Source of the DNA: Catenaria anguillulae PL171
Taxonomy: Eukaryota > Blastocladiomycota > Blastocladiomycetes > Blastocladiales > Catenariaceae
Length of the DNA stretch: 28,073 nt
Direction of reading: 5' to 3'
NCBI GenBank assembly: GCA_002102555.1
Contig: MCFL01000302.1
Span: 1-28,073, forward strand
Within the stretch, counting starts at the first letter, position 1; the number at the start of each line of letters is the position of its first letter. Positions 9,740 to 20,095 of this stretch are shown here, one piece after another. The notes under the pieces are model-generated. The model ran no database searches, was not told the origin of the DNA, and saw only the letters and a list, made by a program, of their open reading frames with translations. The position numbers and the translations under genes are program-made.

Positions 9740-10729
9740 TCAACGGCGAGGTGACTGGGGACGCTTGGCCTGTTGCTGCTGCTGCTTGGCAGGTTGTTGT
9801 TGCTGCTTCGAGGCCTGTTGCTGCGGCAGCTGCTGCTTCTGGGTCTGCGTCTGCTTGTACACGGGCAACTGCGACGACAACCATTGAGGAGCGACGGATG
9901 CATCAAACAACCAAGCACCCGAGTAGAAGGCATCGTCGGGCGAGGCATTCTTGGCCTTGACGGATCCCGCCTTGATGACCGAGGCGTTGGCATTGGCATT
10001 CGCCTTTTGCTGCGTCGGCGCAAGGTGCTGCTGTTGTTGCTGCTTGGCCGTCGCGGATCCGGATTGAGGACGCTGCTGCGCGAGCTGTTGGTTCGACTTG
10101 AGCTGATGTTGCTGTTGAGTCGACGAGTGCGACGACGCCGATTGCTTGGGAAGCTGAGCCGACATCCATTGTGGGACGCGAGACGTGTCAAACAACCACG
10201 CGCCAGACAAGAAGGCATCGTCCGGGTGTTCCTTGACGGGCGTCGGGCGGTACACTTGGGCATTTTGGCGCTGCTGTTGCTGCTGCTGCTTGGATTGAGC
10301 AGGTGCAGCGGATTGCACACGCTGTTGCTGCGACTGTTGAAGAGCAGGCTTCTTGGTCGTGACCGATTGCTGTTGCTGAGCGGATTGGGGTTGGGCCTGG
10401 TTGGGCGTCAAGGTCTGGGTCGGTTGCATGTTGCGAGGGTAGAATGGTTGGGCATTCGTCGACAACTTGTTGTTGTTGTTGTTTGGCGATTGAGGGCGAG
10501 CCTGGGATTGCTGCTGCAGCTGCTGCTTTGGCACTTGCTTCTGAAGGGACTGTTGAGGCGATTGAGCACGCTGCTGGAGTTGCTGCTGCTGAGGTTTCGC
10601 CTGACCAGACTGGGGACGAGCGACAGCTTGGTGCTGTTGTTGGTTGGCCTGCTTGGTCTTGGCCGATTGCAGCTGCTGTTGCTGCTGAGCGACTTGATGC
10701 TTGGCAGATTGAACTTGAGTGCGACCCAT
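9740..10729 (-). CDS. Gln-rich protein with PAM2-like motif and duplicated GAWLFD motif
   Basis: A single-exon frame of 329 residues with a good start context (CACC ATG G). Gln is by far the commonest residue, in runs of 3-6, broken by Ser, Pro, Ala, Lys and Arg; an Asn run sits at 83-87. Residues 89-98 (LSTNAQPFYP) fit the PAM2 pattern L-x-x-x-A-x-x-F-x-P that binds the MLLE domain of poly(A)-binding protein (known motif). Residues 157-163 (NAQVYRP) look like a weaker relative. Residues 168-194 and 263-289 are two copies of one motif with about 70% identity, core DDAF-x-SGAWLFD, then PQW and QLP, in otherwise disordered sequence. This suggests two docking sites for one partner. I recognise no family. 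A role in RNA granules or mRNA regulation is inferred from the PAM2-like motif plus polyQ; the duplicated motif is not one I know. Confidence 0.82.
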   Translation of the reverse strand: MGRTQVQSAKHQVAQQQQQLQSAKTKQANQQQHQAVARPQSGQAKPQQQQLQQRAQSPQQSLQKQVPKQQLQQQSQARPQSPNNNNNKLSTNAQPFYPRNMQPTQTLTPNQAQPQSAQQQQSVTTKKPALQQSQQQRVQSAAPAQSKQQQQQQRQNAQVYRPTPVKEHPDDAFLSGAWLFDTSRVPQWMSAQLPKQSASSHSSTQQQHQLKSNQQLAQQRPQSGSATAKQQQQQHLAPTQQKANANANASVIKAGSVKAKNASPDDAFYSGAWLFDASVAPQWLSSQLPVYKQTQTQKQQLPQQQASKQQQQPAKQQQQQAKRPQSPRR

Positions 10730-11324
10730 GGTGTAAGTGCTTTTGCTTGTCGAGAGGGAAAGGAGTTTGCTGAGGTGCTTTGGAGATTGCTTGATGATGC
10801 TCAGATGAATGGGACGATTTGGACGGGCGGTCGGTCGGGCTTTATGGGATTGGGCCAGCTACATGTGGATCGAGGAATATGCACATTTTTCTCATGAGGC
10901 GGTTGCCCCCGTGCTTGAAGCTTCACTTTCAGTGTGGTCAATCGCTAGCGTCTTGGTTGATTGGCGGTTGGTTGGTTGGTTGGTTGGTTGGTTGGTTGGT
11001 TGGTTGGTTGGTTGGTTGGTTGGTTGGTTGTCCATCCCTTGGTAACGCGTCGTCCGCAAGTTGTTGTTGGTCACATTCCCACGTCTGCCAGCACACGGTC
11101 GCCGATTCAACAATTGTGGATCCGTGTAGCCACACACAGCTTACATAGGGCGAGAACACATATGTGGTGCATCGCCAATTTGCAAGTCGCCATGCGAAGC
11201 GGAGGCGTGCGGTACGCCTTACGAATGGCGACTCGAAGTGCAAAGTGCGATGGATGATCGATTGTTTACTCACTCTCACTTGCCTTTCTACCCGCTGACG
11301 ATTAACGCACGCCGGCGTTACTAG
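10730..11324. other. Divergent promoter region with GGTT microsatellite
   Basis: Nearly 600 bp between two divergent genes. It holds the promoter of the Gln-rich gene on the left and probably that of the coiled-coil gene on the right. A possible first coding exon of the latter begins at an ATG at 11225 (four codons plus one base, then GTGCAA). The GGTT repeat occupies the centre. Confidence 0.45.
10966..11030. repeat. (GGTT)16 microsatellite
   Basis: Sixty-five bases of perfect GGTT repeat, read as CCAA/AACC on the other strand. It lies between two divergent genes, about 240 bp from the Gln-rich start. It is not a typical fungal telomere unit (TTAGGG). Length variation between strains is likely. 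Confidence 0.95.
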
Positions 11325-13959
11325 AAGGAAATGAGTGGAATGAGGTTGCAAACGGGAAAGATTTTGAGACTCAACGCAATGTACTCGAATGGATTCGCAA
11401 AACACCCCAGGTCGTCCAAAGGACAACTCTCCGCCGTGAGTTTTGACAGAGGAATGGAAGACTATGGTCACAATGACCTTTTCGTAGGCGACCATTGTGA
11501 CTCAATGCCAGACCCTGCTTTACCCATGTCACTTTACAGCGTTCCCCAGCTCGATCTCGCTCGGCTCGAGTACTTGAACAGCAACCCGACAATGCAGTGC
11601 ATGATGGATTGTCCGATTGACCTTGAACCTATTCTGCCTGATGGTGATGCTGTTGGCGAGTATGAATGGTCCTCAAAGGCTACCCAGTTGCCGCCATCAA
11701 CTCTCTCGTCTCAAAAGATGCAGTCGAGTAGTAAGTTCACAAAGAAGCCTGTCGCTTCCGGCACAGTGGATGTCACGCTCGACGATCTGGACCCACTCCT
11801 GGCAGCCATGCGCGGCTGTCAGTCGACGAGTACCAGCTCAACCACAGCCTATCTGTGCGGAACCATGATAGCACCGCAGGGTAGCGTAGTACGCCCGTCA
11901 TCCTCGGACAAGTCTGCGCTCGAGCGAGCTCGCCGCGATCGCTCGCTTCGCAAACTCCACCAGCAGCGTTCTGCAATGCGCGCGATGGCTCAAGCGCAAA
12001 TTGCGCAATGCCTCGCCGTTGAACCCGAGGCAGATCCCGAGTTGTGCGACAATGTCAAGACTCAGCGATTGGTCATGGAGCAAAAGAAATGTGAGCAAGA
12101 AGAACGTAAAAAGCAAGAAGCGGCCGCAAGATGCAGATCGAGTTGCAAACAAGGATAGCCAAAGAGCAGGAAGACGTGCGTCGCCAGCAACGGGAAGCGA
12201 GACAGCGCATGATCTTGGAGCGAGTAGAGCAGTATTGCACAGTCCGAGATGAGCATGTGCTCATGGTATGGTCATGGTGTATTCGCATTTCGATCTCTTG
12301 AGAACATACGAGAACGAACGACTTGACACAGGCACTGTTATTCAAACAGAGGGCATTTCTTGCGTGGAGGCATCTCGCTAGTCGCACGCACTTGGCGGTC
12401 GCTCGAGTCACTGCTCGACATGTTTGGTTCGAGAAGCGCAACTGGCTACGCACATGGTGTAGAAAAGCCATCAAGCTGAGGAGCGAGCGGTAAATATGAC
12501 CTTTTCGCCATGATTTCTCGAGTGTTGAATGAGCTCTCACACAAGTATGCATAACTTTGTGCAGTGAATCCCAGCAAGCAATCCTACAACTTCGCAAGCA
12601 GGCCGAGCGCGAGCACTTGGCGACCCGCCACTACCGCAAGACCACACTCTCTCGCATGTTTTGCGCATGGACTGCTTATGTCGCCATGAGCAAGCACGAG
12701 TCTGCTCTGGAAGCCATGCACCGGGATCGAAAGCGCAAGATTGATGCACTGCTCTCAAAGCTGAATCAGCATCAACTCCCACGGCCTCCTGCGAGCCTCC
12801 ACCGACTCCAAGTGTTGCGCTTATTCCCACGGACAACACGCACGGACTACCGCCTGCCCAGCAAAGTCGAACGAAAGCAACGCGCCAAGCAAGAGAAAAG
12901 TACCTCACCACCACCGTCATTCCTTACAGCCATGCAACAGCGCGAGCAGCGACGCGCCGCCCTGAAGCAAGCCCGACTTGCGCGGCAGGCTGCGGCAGAG
13001 CTTGCGGCCCGGGAAGCAGCACGCAAAGCCGTTGAGGAGCAAGAGCGGATCAGACGGGAAGAGAAGCAGGCACAGCTCGAGGCCGACCGGCGGGCCAAGG
13101 AGGCCATGGAGCGCGAGCTTGAGGAGCGGCAGAGACAGCTGACACAGCAGTAGAGTTTTTTCGTCGGGGGGCATCAAGTACGTGGGATCGGCCGTGGAAG
13201 CGGGCGGTGGTCAGAATGGGAATAATGGATAGAAATGCAGTGGAGTGGCGAGTGGAGCGGCAAAAGAAGGAAGCGTGGAGGAGATGGGTGTTGGTGATGA
13301 GGAAACGGTGGGAGGGCAGGGAGCAGATGGCGGACGCTCACTGTGCGAGCCGAGTGTTGATCGAGGTGTTGCACTACTGGAAACAGGGACTGGCCACTCG
13401 AGTCGAGGCGTGGGGTTCCGCAATCATGCATCGTGACGCAAGGCTGAGAACTGCAGTCATTCGCAATTGGAAGCAAGCGGCGACACAACACAAGGCCGAC
13501 CGTGAAGCATCTGAGCAGGCGGCCAATGCTCGAGCCGATGAAATGGCTCTCCGGTATGCGCTTTCCTAAATCCCAATGCATCATCAGTGCGCTCTGACTG
13601 GTGAAGCAAAAACAGAGTGGTACCGCGACGCTGTTTTCGGCGGTGGCAAGCATTCGTCAAGCAGGCCAAGGACGAACGGTGGAGAGAGTATCGCCGAGCC
13701 ACGATGCGAAACAAGATTCGGGTATGTTGTGAGCGAATGAGGGAATGCCTGATCCACGTCACTCACACAAGTATGTATCGTTCGACAACGACAGGGATGG
13801 CTGGACGACTCGTCCTCGTTGGCCAAGCTGTGCTCGCAAGTTTCCATCTTGCCAACGGATCCGGTGACTGCCTCCACCCTGTTGAAGAGCATCATGGTCG
13901 ACTCGGGCAGCCATGGTAGTCTGACGCCCCTCGACCACAGTGCAAGCGGCAACAATTAG
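11325..13959 (+). CDS. Coiled-coil protein with Trp-spaced repeats (SFI1/CCDC191-like)
   Basis: I read seven exons: about 11325-11435, 11488-12265, 12332-12489, 12565-13149, 13215-13553, 13616-13721 and 13795-13959. Donors include GTGAGT, GTATGG, GTAAAT and GTATGT, and phases fit. The first exon reads EWNEVANGKDFETQRNVLEW in a frame different from the naive ATG at 11331. The middle is charged coiled coil (Glu/Lys/Arg/Gln-rich, e.g. LARQAAAELAAREAARKAVE). Repeated units spaced by tryptophan occur (RAFLAWRHL, LRTWCRKA, MFCAWTAYV, EAWRRWVLVM, VLHYWKQGL, AVIRNWKQA, FRRWQAFVK), the pattern of SFI1-type and CCDC191-type proteins that bind centrins at basal bodies and centrosomes. The frame changes by one base near 12128, fixed either by one extra A or by a 68-nt intron 12091-12158 (GTGAGC...GATAG). 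The 13150-13214 intron has a weak donor (GTAGAG). The start codon is not settled. CCDC191 rather than SFI1 is a guess. Confidence 0.75.
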
Positions 13960-14001
13960 ACTCGAGGAGGCGCCAGGCCAGAATGAATTACGAGATGGTT
14001 G

Positions 14002-14089
14002 GGGGGGGGGGTAGTGGATGATTCAAGAAAGACAAAGAATAAAGAATACAGAGCGCAAGTGTGACAAGTTAATGAATGAATGAATGAAT
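14002..14089. repeat. G10 run (14002-14011) and (AATG)4 (14071-14089)
   Basis: Two simple repeats lie in the 137-bp convergent gap between the coiled-coil gene and the glutaminyl cyclase gene. The gap also carries AATAAAGAATA near 14038, a possible poly(A) signal for the plus-strand gene. Confidence 0.85.
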
Positions 14090-14096
14090 CAATGGA

Positions 14097-15569
14097 TTAG
14101 GGGACACTCCACCTGAGCTGCAATGTATCCACACAATACGCCGTCATGATCCGAGCCAAGTTGATGATCGTGTCCTTGTCGAGCGCGCTCCCGTCGTCGG
14201 CCAAGGTGTGCCACACGCGCGGAAACTCGGCGGGAATCAAGTGTACGATGGGGACTCCTCGACGCATGAATGGAACGTGGTCGTCCTCAATCTGGTAGTT
14301 GATAAACGGCTGCTTGTCGACTTCGGGGTGAAAGTACCGGTTGACCGAGTTTGTGCTCGAGCCACTGCTGCCGATGCGAAACAAGTTGAACCGGGTCGTG
14401 CGAAGCTGCTCGTCCCAATACGCGAGCCGTGAAAAGTGCGACGCCGTGGACCGCTGCAAGTTGTACACGGTCGTTTGTGGGGCACCCAGCAGGTCCAAGA
14501 GCACAAATGCCGAAATCGACTGCAACACGGTCACTTCGGGGTTGCCCGGCAGCCGCTCCCGCTCCCATTTCTGGGCCAAATGCCGCGACCCGTACAGAGA
14601 GTCCGTGTCGGACCACTGAAGCCAAGCCTCTTCGCCATCGAAAAAGATGAGCTGGAGCGATGTATCGGGCGGCGTGCGTATCGCATCCAGTGCGGGCTTG
14701 AGCGTGGCGGCCAGTTCCAGGAGAATGGCGCAGGGTGCGGCCGAGTCGGTGGCGCCAATGAATGCGCCGGTTTCAAACCATTTGCTGTCGTAATGCGCGG
14801 CGAGGACCAGCCGTTTGCGCGCAGCCGGGTGGCGGGTAGCAACAATGTTGGTGAAGGGTTTTTTGCCCATGGGCGTCGAGTCTTCAAATGAATCCAGCTC
14901 CTACATACATAGATGCATTTTGAATTGGTCACGGAAAATCGATAATGGGAAAGCAAGGAAGGAAGTGAGTGGACGCACAATGGTCCACCCGCCGAGCTCC
15001 TTGAGCGAGTTGACAATGTGATCTTTTGCCTTGGCGTGTGACGGTGTCCCCGGGACTCGCTCAACGAGCAAAGGCGGGAGATACTTGTCCCAGACTCGAG
15101 ACGGGTCTGGCACATTGGCAGATGACAGTAACTTGGCAATGGTGGATTCCGTCGCATTCAATGGTGCGGATTTTGTGCCAGTCGTGTCGGTCCCTGCAGA
15201 AGAAGACGAGCTTCCTGACCCCGATGAAGATGCGGCAAGAAGCGACATGACGGTGATGAGGAGAAGAGTGATGGCCCCGCCAACAAGCACAGCCCGGCGC
15301 TTCTGGTTGCGTGGCATGACCTGAAACCGAGCCAGTGCCCTGCTCAGTGGATTCGTCGAGCCATGAAGACGCCGGCTGTTGCGTGCAGCAGTCGCAGCAT
15401 TGGGGCCAGCGTCATCACCATCGAAGCGGCGCATTGGAATGCCGCCGCCAATGCTGGAGTCGGCCATGATGTTGATGGGGACTGTCGCAGAGTCAATATC
15501 TTGATCGGGAAGGGTGCGAAGGCCGGCAGTTGGGCTGCGGCGAGTTGCATGGCGATTGGAGCGTCCCAT
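14097..15569 (-). CDS. QPCTL: Glutaminyl-peptide cyclotransferase, membrane-anchored (QPCTL-like)
   Basis: Two exons, 15569-14979 and 14900-14097, split by a 78-nt phase-0 intron (GTGCGT...TATGTAG), give 464 residues. A cytosolic N-terminus of about 90 residues precedes a membrane span at about 93-113 and a Ser/Gly-rich stalk, as in Golgi-resident isoQC. The M28-type catalytic domain follows. The splice joins GGWTI to ELDSFEDSTPMGKKPFTNI, a conserved block that confirms the intron. Zinc ligands are Asp249 (GATDSA), Glu288 (DGEEA) and His428 (VWHT); Glu287, Asp333 (LLDLLGAP), Asp403-Asp404 with DDHVPFMRRGVP, and Trp427 match other active-site positions. The enzyme cyclises N-terminal Gln or Glu to pyroglutamate on secreted proteins. 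The start at MGRSN is preferred over an in-frame ATG further upstream because the latter would overlap the divergent gene. The domain is complete and looks active. Confidence 0.93.
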
Positions 15570-15758
15570 TGTGCATATGTACGATACGAATGTACCACTA
15601 TTCCGTTCGCACCTACCAGCAGGGCGGCCACAGACACAACAACAGACGCACCTTTGATCTCGCTGTCTGCTCATGAAACGTTCGCATATTGATGACAGCA
15701 TACGACAGCATCGCACGAGTCTTACAGAACCCGGGGCATATGTAACAAATTGCACCCA
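15570..15758. promoter_or_regulatory. Bidirectional promoter between QPCTL-like and EF-hand genes
   Basis: Only 189 bp separate the two divergent start codons (15569 minus, 15759 plus). Both genes must take their core promoters from this stretch, or their leaders overlap. No clear TATA box was seen. Shared regulation is inferred. Confidence 0.5.
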
Positions 15759-18700
15759 ATGAAAACTATCAAGCATGCCCTGGGCCAGCGCCTGGTCAAG
15801 TGCGGAAAAGCCTTGCTCGATCAAAGGCAGGATGCCATTCCTGAACCAGCCAGAGCCGATGGCAAGAGCCCCACACTCGCGAGCAACACCCTTGACGTGG
15901 ATCGCGGCTCTGCTGGCCTTTCAGGAAGTACGAGTATTGCGAGCAGCTCGACAGTTGGGCCAGTGGAAACGTCAGCTCCCAAGCACACAAAGCCGTCTGC
16001 AAACGAACCAATCAAGACCGTCACAATTTCAGCACCTCAGGTCGAAACTGATGCCATTATCCACCCAACTTGCCAGTCCACTCAAGACCAGTCTGCGACC
16101 AACGTCTTGTCGAAAATTACCGGATACATCCGCACCGTGAAAGGTCACACGGCCCAAATCGAATCTGCAGCCATTTTTTTGGACAAGATCACTGGGAAAA
16201 AGTCCCCTTTTGGAACAGGAGAGGCGGCTGTAATGGTCAAGGATTTTCTGAAGCGCTTTTCAAAGGGAGTTCCTGGAGCGGAACAGTTTATTGCATGCGT
16301 TGAAGTCCGTCTGTCCTCGTTGGCACTGATTCTCCGTGTGCTGCGATTCACGAGATCAATACACTGACGCTCTTTCCACTCTCGTTGCATTTCTGCACAG
16401 ATCATTCTTGACCATGAGGCCGCATTTCGGGCCAGTCACAACCGGGCCAGCGACTTGTATGACAAAGTCATATTCGTCCTGCAGTCAACAGCAAGTTTGT
16501 ACTCTGATGACTGGACAGTCGACTCGCGACCAGTCAATTGGGTACTCAAGAATCTCAAGTCAGCGATCGAAGAGTGTTTGGTTCTGTTTGAATCGTATCG
16601 CAAGCGTGGGTTTTGGAGCAAGGTATGTACATACGTGGACAAGTCTACTGGGCAGCGTTCATCCGCCATGTCTCACTCGGGACACTTTTCCGGTCAGCTC
16701 ATCTTTGCCCATCAAATCGTTGGTCGATTCGCATCCGCTGACAGCACACTCAAAGATACTCTTGAATACCTTAACTTTCTCCTCATGGTCGATTCCCGCC
16801 AGCAAGCGGCCGATTCAGCTGCAAAACTATGCGCCGTCCTCAACTCGCACTCGCACTTTCCCAAACCGAGTGGGCTGTCGAAAAAGGAGCAGCAAGTCCA
16901 GTCAGCCATTAGCAAGGCCAATGGGGGAATTGAATCCATCCAGCGCGATCCGAGCGCCATCCAACATATTGCCGTCGAACTATCAGATTACACTCCGTTG
17001 ACTGAGGACGATGTGCAAGAACTCCAGGTCGACTTCAACACGTATTGCTCGGAAATGAAAAATGCCATGTCAGCCATCCTCCAGCGGCTAGATTCCCAGG
17101 GTGCAGACATTACCGAGACCAAGAACAAGCTTATTGACCTTGCTGACCGCGGTTCCATGTTTGTCCAAATCGCCTGCCCCGCTGTTCGCATTGTTTGGAT
17201 CAAGGCAGGATGGGGAGCACGAGTCAAGCTGACCGAGTTTCAAGACGTGATTGTGGAGGAGATGCGAACAGAGGTTGAGCACGAGATACACATGCTGGTA
17301 AGCCGAGGCACTGACGGGATCGAGTATGTCGGTCAGGGACAAGCCATCTACTCTCGAGAGTCGGCCATAGCGACATTGACTGCGTTCACGAAGAGGCTCA
17401 AGTTTTGGGGTCTCAGTGCAGAGTCGGCAAGCATCCCGACAAAGGCGGCAGTCATGGCCGAGGTGGCGAGGCGCTTCCAGCACTTTTCTACATTACTTCA
17501 GTACATGGATGTGGATGCTGTACGTTTGATTCCTACTTTGTATACCTACTTCCATCTGATGTTGTGGATACTCAAGCTTGTCTCCCTCCCAGTCCGGAAC
17601 ACTGTCGCCAGCTGAAGTCAATTCTTTCTTCCTTGTCAGCAGTTGGACCTTGCTGGACTACTTCCGCTATTTGACCATATATCTGCCCAAATCCGAATAT
17701 GATGGGTATGGATCCAAATACCGAACCGCTTGATTTGCGGTTGACGACAGCGGGAAACTGACGACACGCTAGGAAAAATGATACAGATTTGTTGAGCTCC
17801 AGGCCAGGTTCAAGTCGCTCGTCGACAAAATGGGCGACTTGACAACCGATACCAGCTTCCCATGTGCCAGCTTTTTATGTGCGGCCCATCACTTGCTTCA
17901 AGAGCTCCAGATGCAAGCAGGCTCTGAACGTCACGCCATGAAGTGGACCAATTTCCGAACAACCATGCTACCATTGCTCGACAAAAAGACGTTGAAAAGC
18001 AAGATGCCACCCTGGGATGAGGACGCAATTCCCCATCAACACATGCTTCCTGCGGTTCGGCAGTTGCACAAGATTAAGCGAGTCGTTGCCCAGGTCGAGC
18101 AGGTCCTTGAGGAAAAAAGGATCAAGTCTCAGGATGCTCTGCTTGTTTGGCGCCGCCTGCTCAAGCCGAATTTCAGCGACTTGTTAAAAGCAACTCAAGA
18201 TTGGGCGCCAGGCGCTGCCGCTGTGCTTGAAGAATTGCTTGATTCGGCAAGTGTATGGTATTCGGATCAAGGTCACTTGTACACAGACGCAGAACCAGAT
18301 TCAGACTCATGTAAAGCATTAGCAAAGTGTGCGTTCGCCCGTTTGGCCGTACCATAGCTCTACCACTGTCCAGTTTGACCTTCCTTATGTATCTCCTTCT
18401 CAGATACATGCATGTATTCGACTCCAACCCGTCCGCTATTGGTACAGCTTGGTTCCCACACAATTTGCCGCCGCATAATCAACGGCCATCAAACGCAGTT
18501 GTCGGCGGCACAGTGCGCAATCATCTAGTTTACCTGACGAAATGCGATCTGGCCTCTACGGATGGACGCTGGCATCAGGTTTGTGGGTATGCATACGAGT
18601 CAGTCACGGCAGATGGATTGGTTGTCATGGCGCCAAATGGTCCAATCGTGCCCGACATGCAATACTCTTGGTTGCTACACGTACGTCGCAGGTTTGCAAT

Positions 18701-20095
18701 CCAAACGCAATCAGCTCCCCTCACATCGAGATTCTTCACATCAGGAACGTGACCCGAGAAGAAGTGAAGACTCGAGCATCTTTGTTCCAGTCCCGTCTCG
18801 CGGCACTTGGGTCACGTTTGATCTCGAGAGCGTCCCGAATCCCTGCTCTGCTATGGTACGCTCGGATTTTGAGAGATCTTACTTGCGTTCAATCGCCTAA
18901 CGATAAAGATTCTGTAAGCTAGGTCGCACGGTCAGGACGTCCACAGCTGGTGGGTCGCGCTTGTATCCCAAACGGAAACGCGTCGGCATACTCGCTCCCA
19001 ACGCAAAGCCAAAACGAAATCTCTGGCTCGGATCCCGACGTTGTGGGTGGTGGTGGAACAGGCGCGACCACGTTCGCGGCAATGACCTGCTCCCCGGCAC
19101 GATATTCCTCCATCGCGGGCAGCTCGAGTTCATGACATCCCGGCTGGAACCCAACGGATCCACAACTGTGCTTTCCACGATTGCAAGGTGGTCGGGATGT
19201 GTTCATTTCGCAAAAGACGCTTCTAGATCGTACAATTATGTGCACATCCCGCGCTCGGGCAAGAATTCCATATCCTTTTCGCTGCTCGAAATGCAACGGA
19301 ACCAATCATGGAACCAGTTCTACACGCGATTCGATTGGATGCCTTTGGTTGCCGAGGGCAGAGACATTGACGGTTGCGTCTATGAGCCCGTGGTTATGTG
19401 TGGAAAGCCATACTTGCCTGGCTACCTTGCTTGGTCCTCGGCCCGTCCAGCGTGACCTTGGCATGTGTTTCCCATCCGTCAGCCGAGAGCTGGCCTTCTA
19501 CTATGCGCCGGCGGGCAGCGGCCAAGTCAAGGTGGGAGGCGACGAGGCGTTGATTCCGACCAGCAAATTTCTCGTCCTTATGAGCAAGAACGACGACAGT
19601 GAAACTCAAGCCGAGGCAAGCAAATCGTCCCTAACTACCCAGCCCCAACCTGCTATGGCTCCCAAGCCCTTTGCTTTCAGGAATGAGTGGAACGGCGCTG
19701 TTTTGCAGCTCCTCTTGGTGTCCACAGCCGAAACGCAAGAGCCAGTTCCTGTTACTCGGCAACAAAATCGGAACTTGATTCCATCGTTTGGTGGTACGAA
19801 ATGCACGACTAGTCGATGTTTCTGGAGGAAGGCGAGCTGACTTCATTCATAATTCCACATACTTGTTGCCACTGTGCCTCTAGCGTTGGGCCGAGGAGCA
19901 TTTACCGTCAGAAGCGGACCAACCATCAACGACCAGAAGCCCGGGATTATGCCTCCACCGACCACCGCCTCATTGACAGACACGGTCCGGACAGAGTACT
20001 TGTACATGGCCCTCTTGTCGAGCAAAGAAAAGCATTCGCAACCGTTCAACATCATGATGCAAACGCCAGTTCCGTCCCCACGCAATGGGACATGA
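15759..20095 (+). CDS. EF-hand protein with N-terminal MLKL/HeLo-like helical adaptor
   Basis: Eleven exons are read: 15759-16337, 16401-16622, 16698-17519, 17593-17705, 17787-18278, 18404-18680, 18745-18855, 18923-19042, 19123-19389, 19451-19793 and 19884-20095 (about 1,186 residues). Splicing out 16623-16697 (GTATGT donor) restores a four-helix pattern (FLKRFSKGVPG, YRKRGFWSK-LIFAHQIVGRF) like the MLKL-type adaptor found at the N-terminus of many fungal proteins. Joining over the 17520-17592 intron creates a perfect EF-hand loop, DVDASGTLSPAE (residues 538-549): Asp, Asp, Ser, Thr, Ser and Glu at ligand positions. A helical region follows, then a C-terminal third that looks beta-rich with loosely repeated units (NAVVGG..., GMCFPS...FLVLM) faintly like DM9 repeats. 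The role is unknown; calcium-linked signalling or self-recognition is inferred. The 18279-18403 junction and the donor of the 19390-19450 intron are uncertain. Confidence 0.72.

Noticed and set aside
9773-10897. Plus-strand 374-codon Leu-rich frame
   Set aside because: It is the complement of CAG/Gln codons of the minus-strand Gln-rich gene, so the leucine runs are an artefact.
10966-11030. Telomeric repeat
   Set aside because: The unit GGTT is a plain tetranucleotide, it is internal, and it is flanked by normal genes.
19181-19450. Plus-strand frame 2 reading through 19181-19450 as part of the EF-hand gene
   Set aside because: The text is noise-like here, while frame 1 gives natural sequence and introns 19043-19122 and 19390-19450 join it with correct phase.
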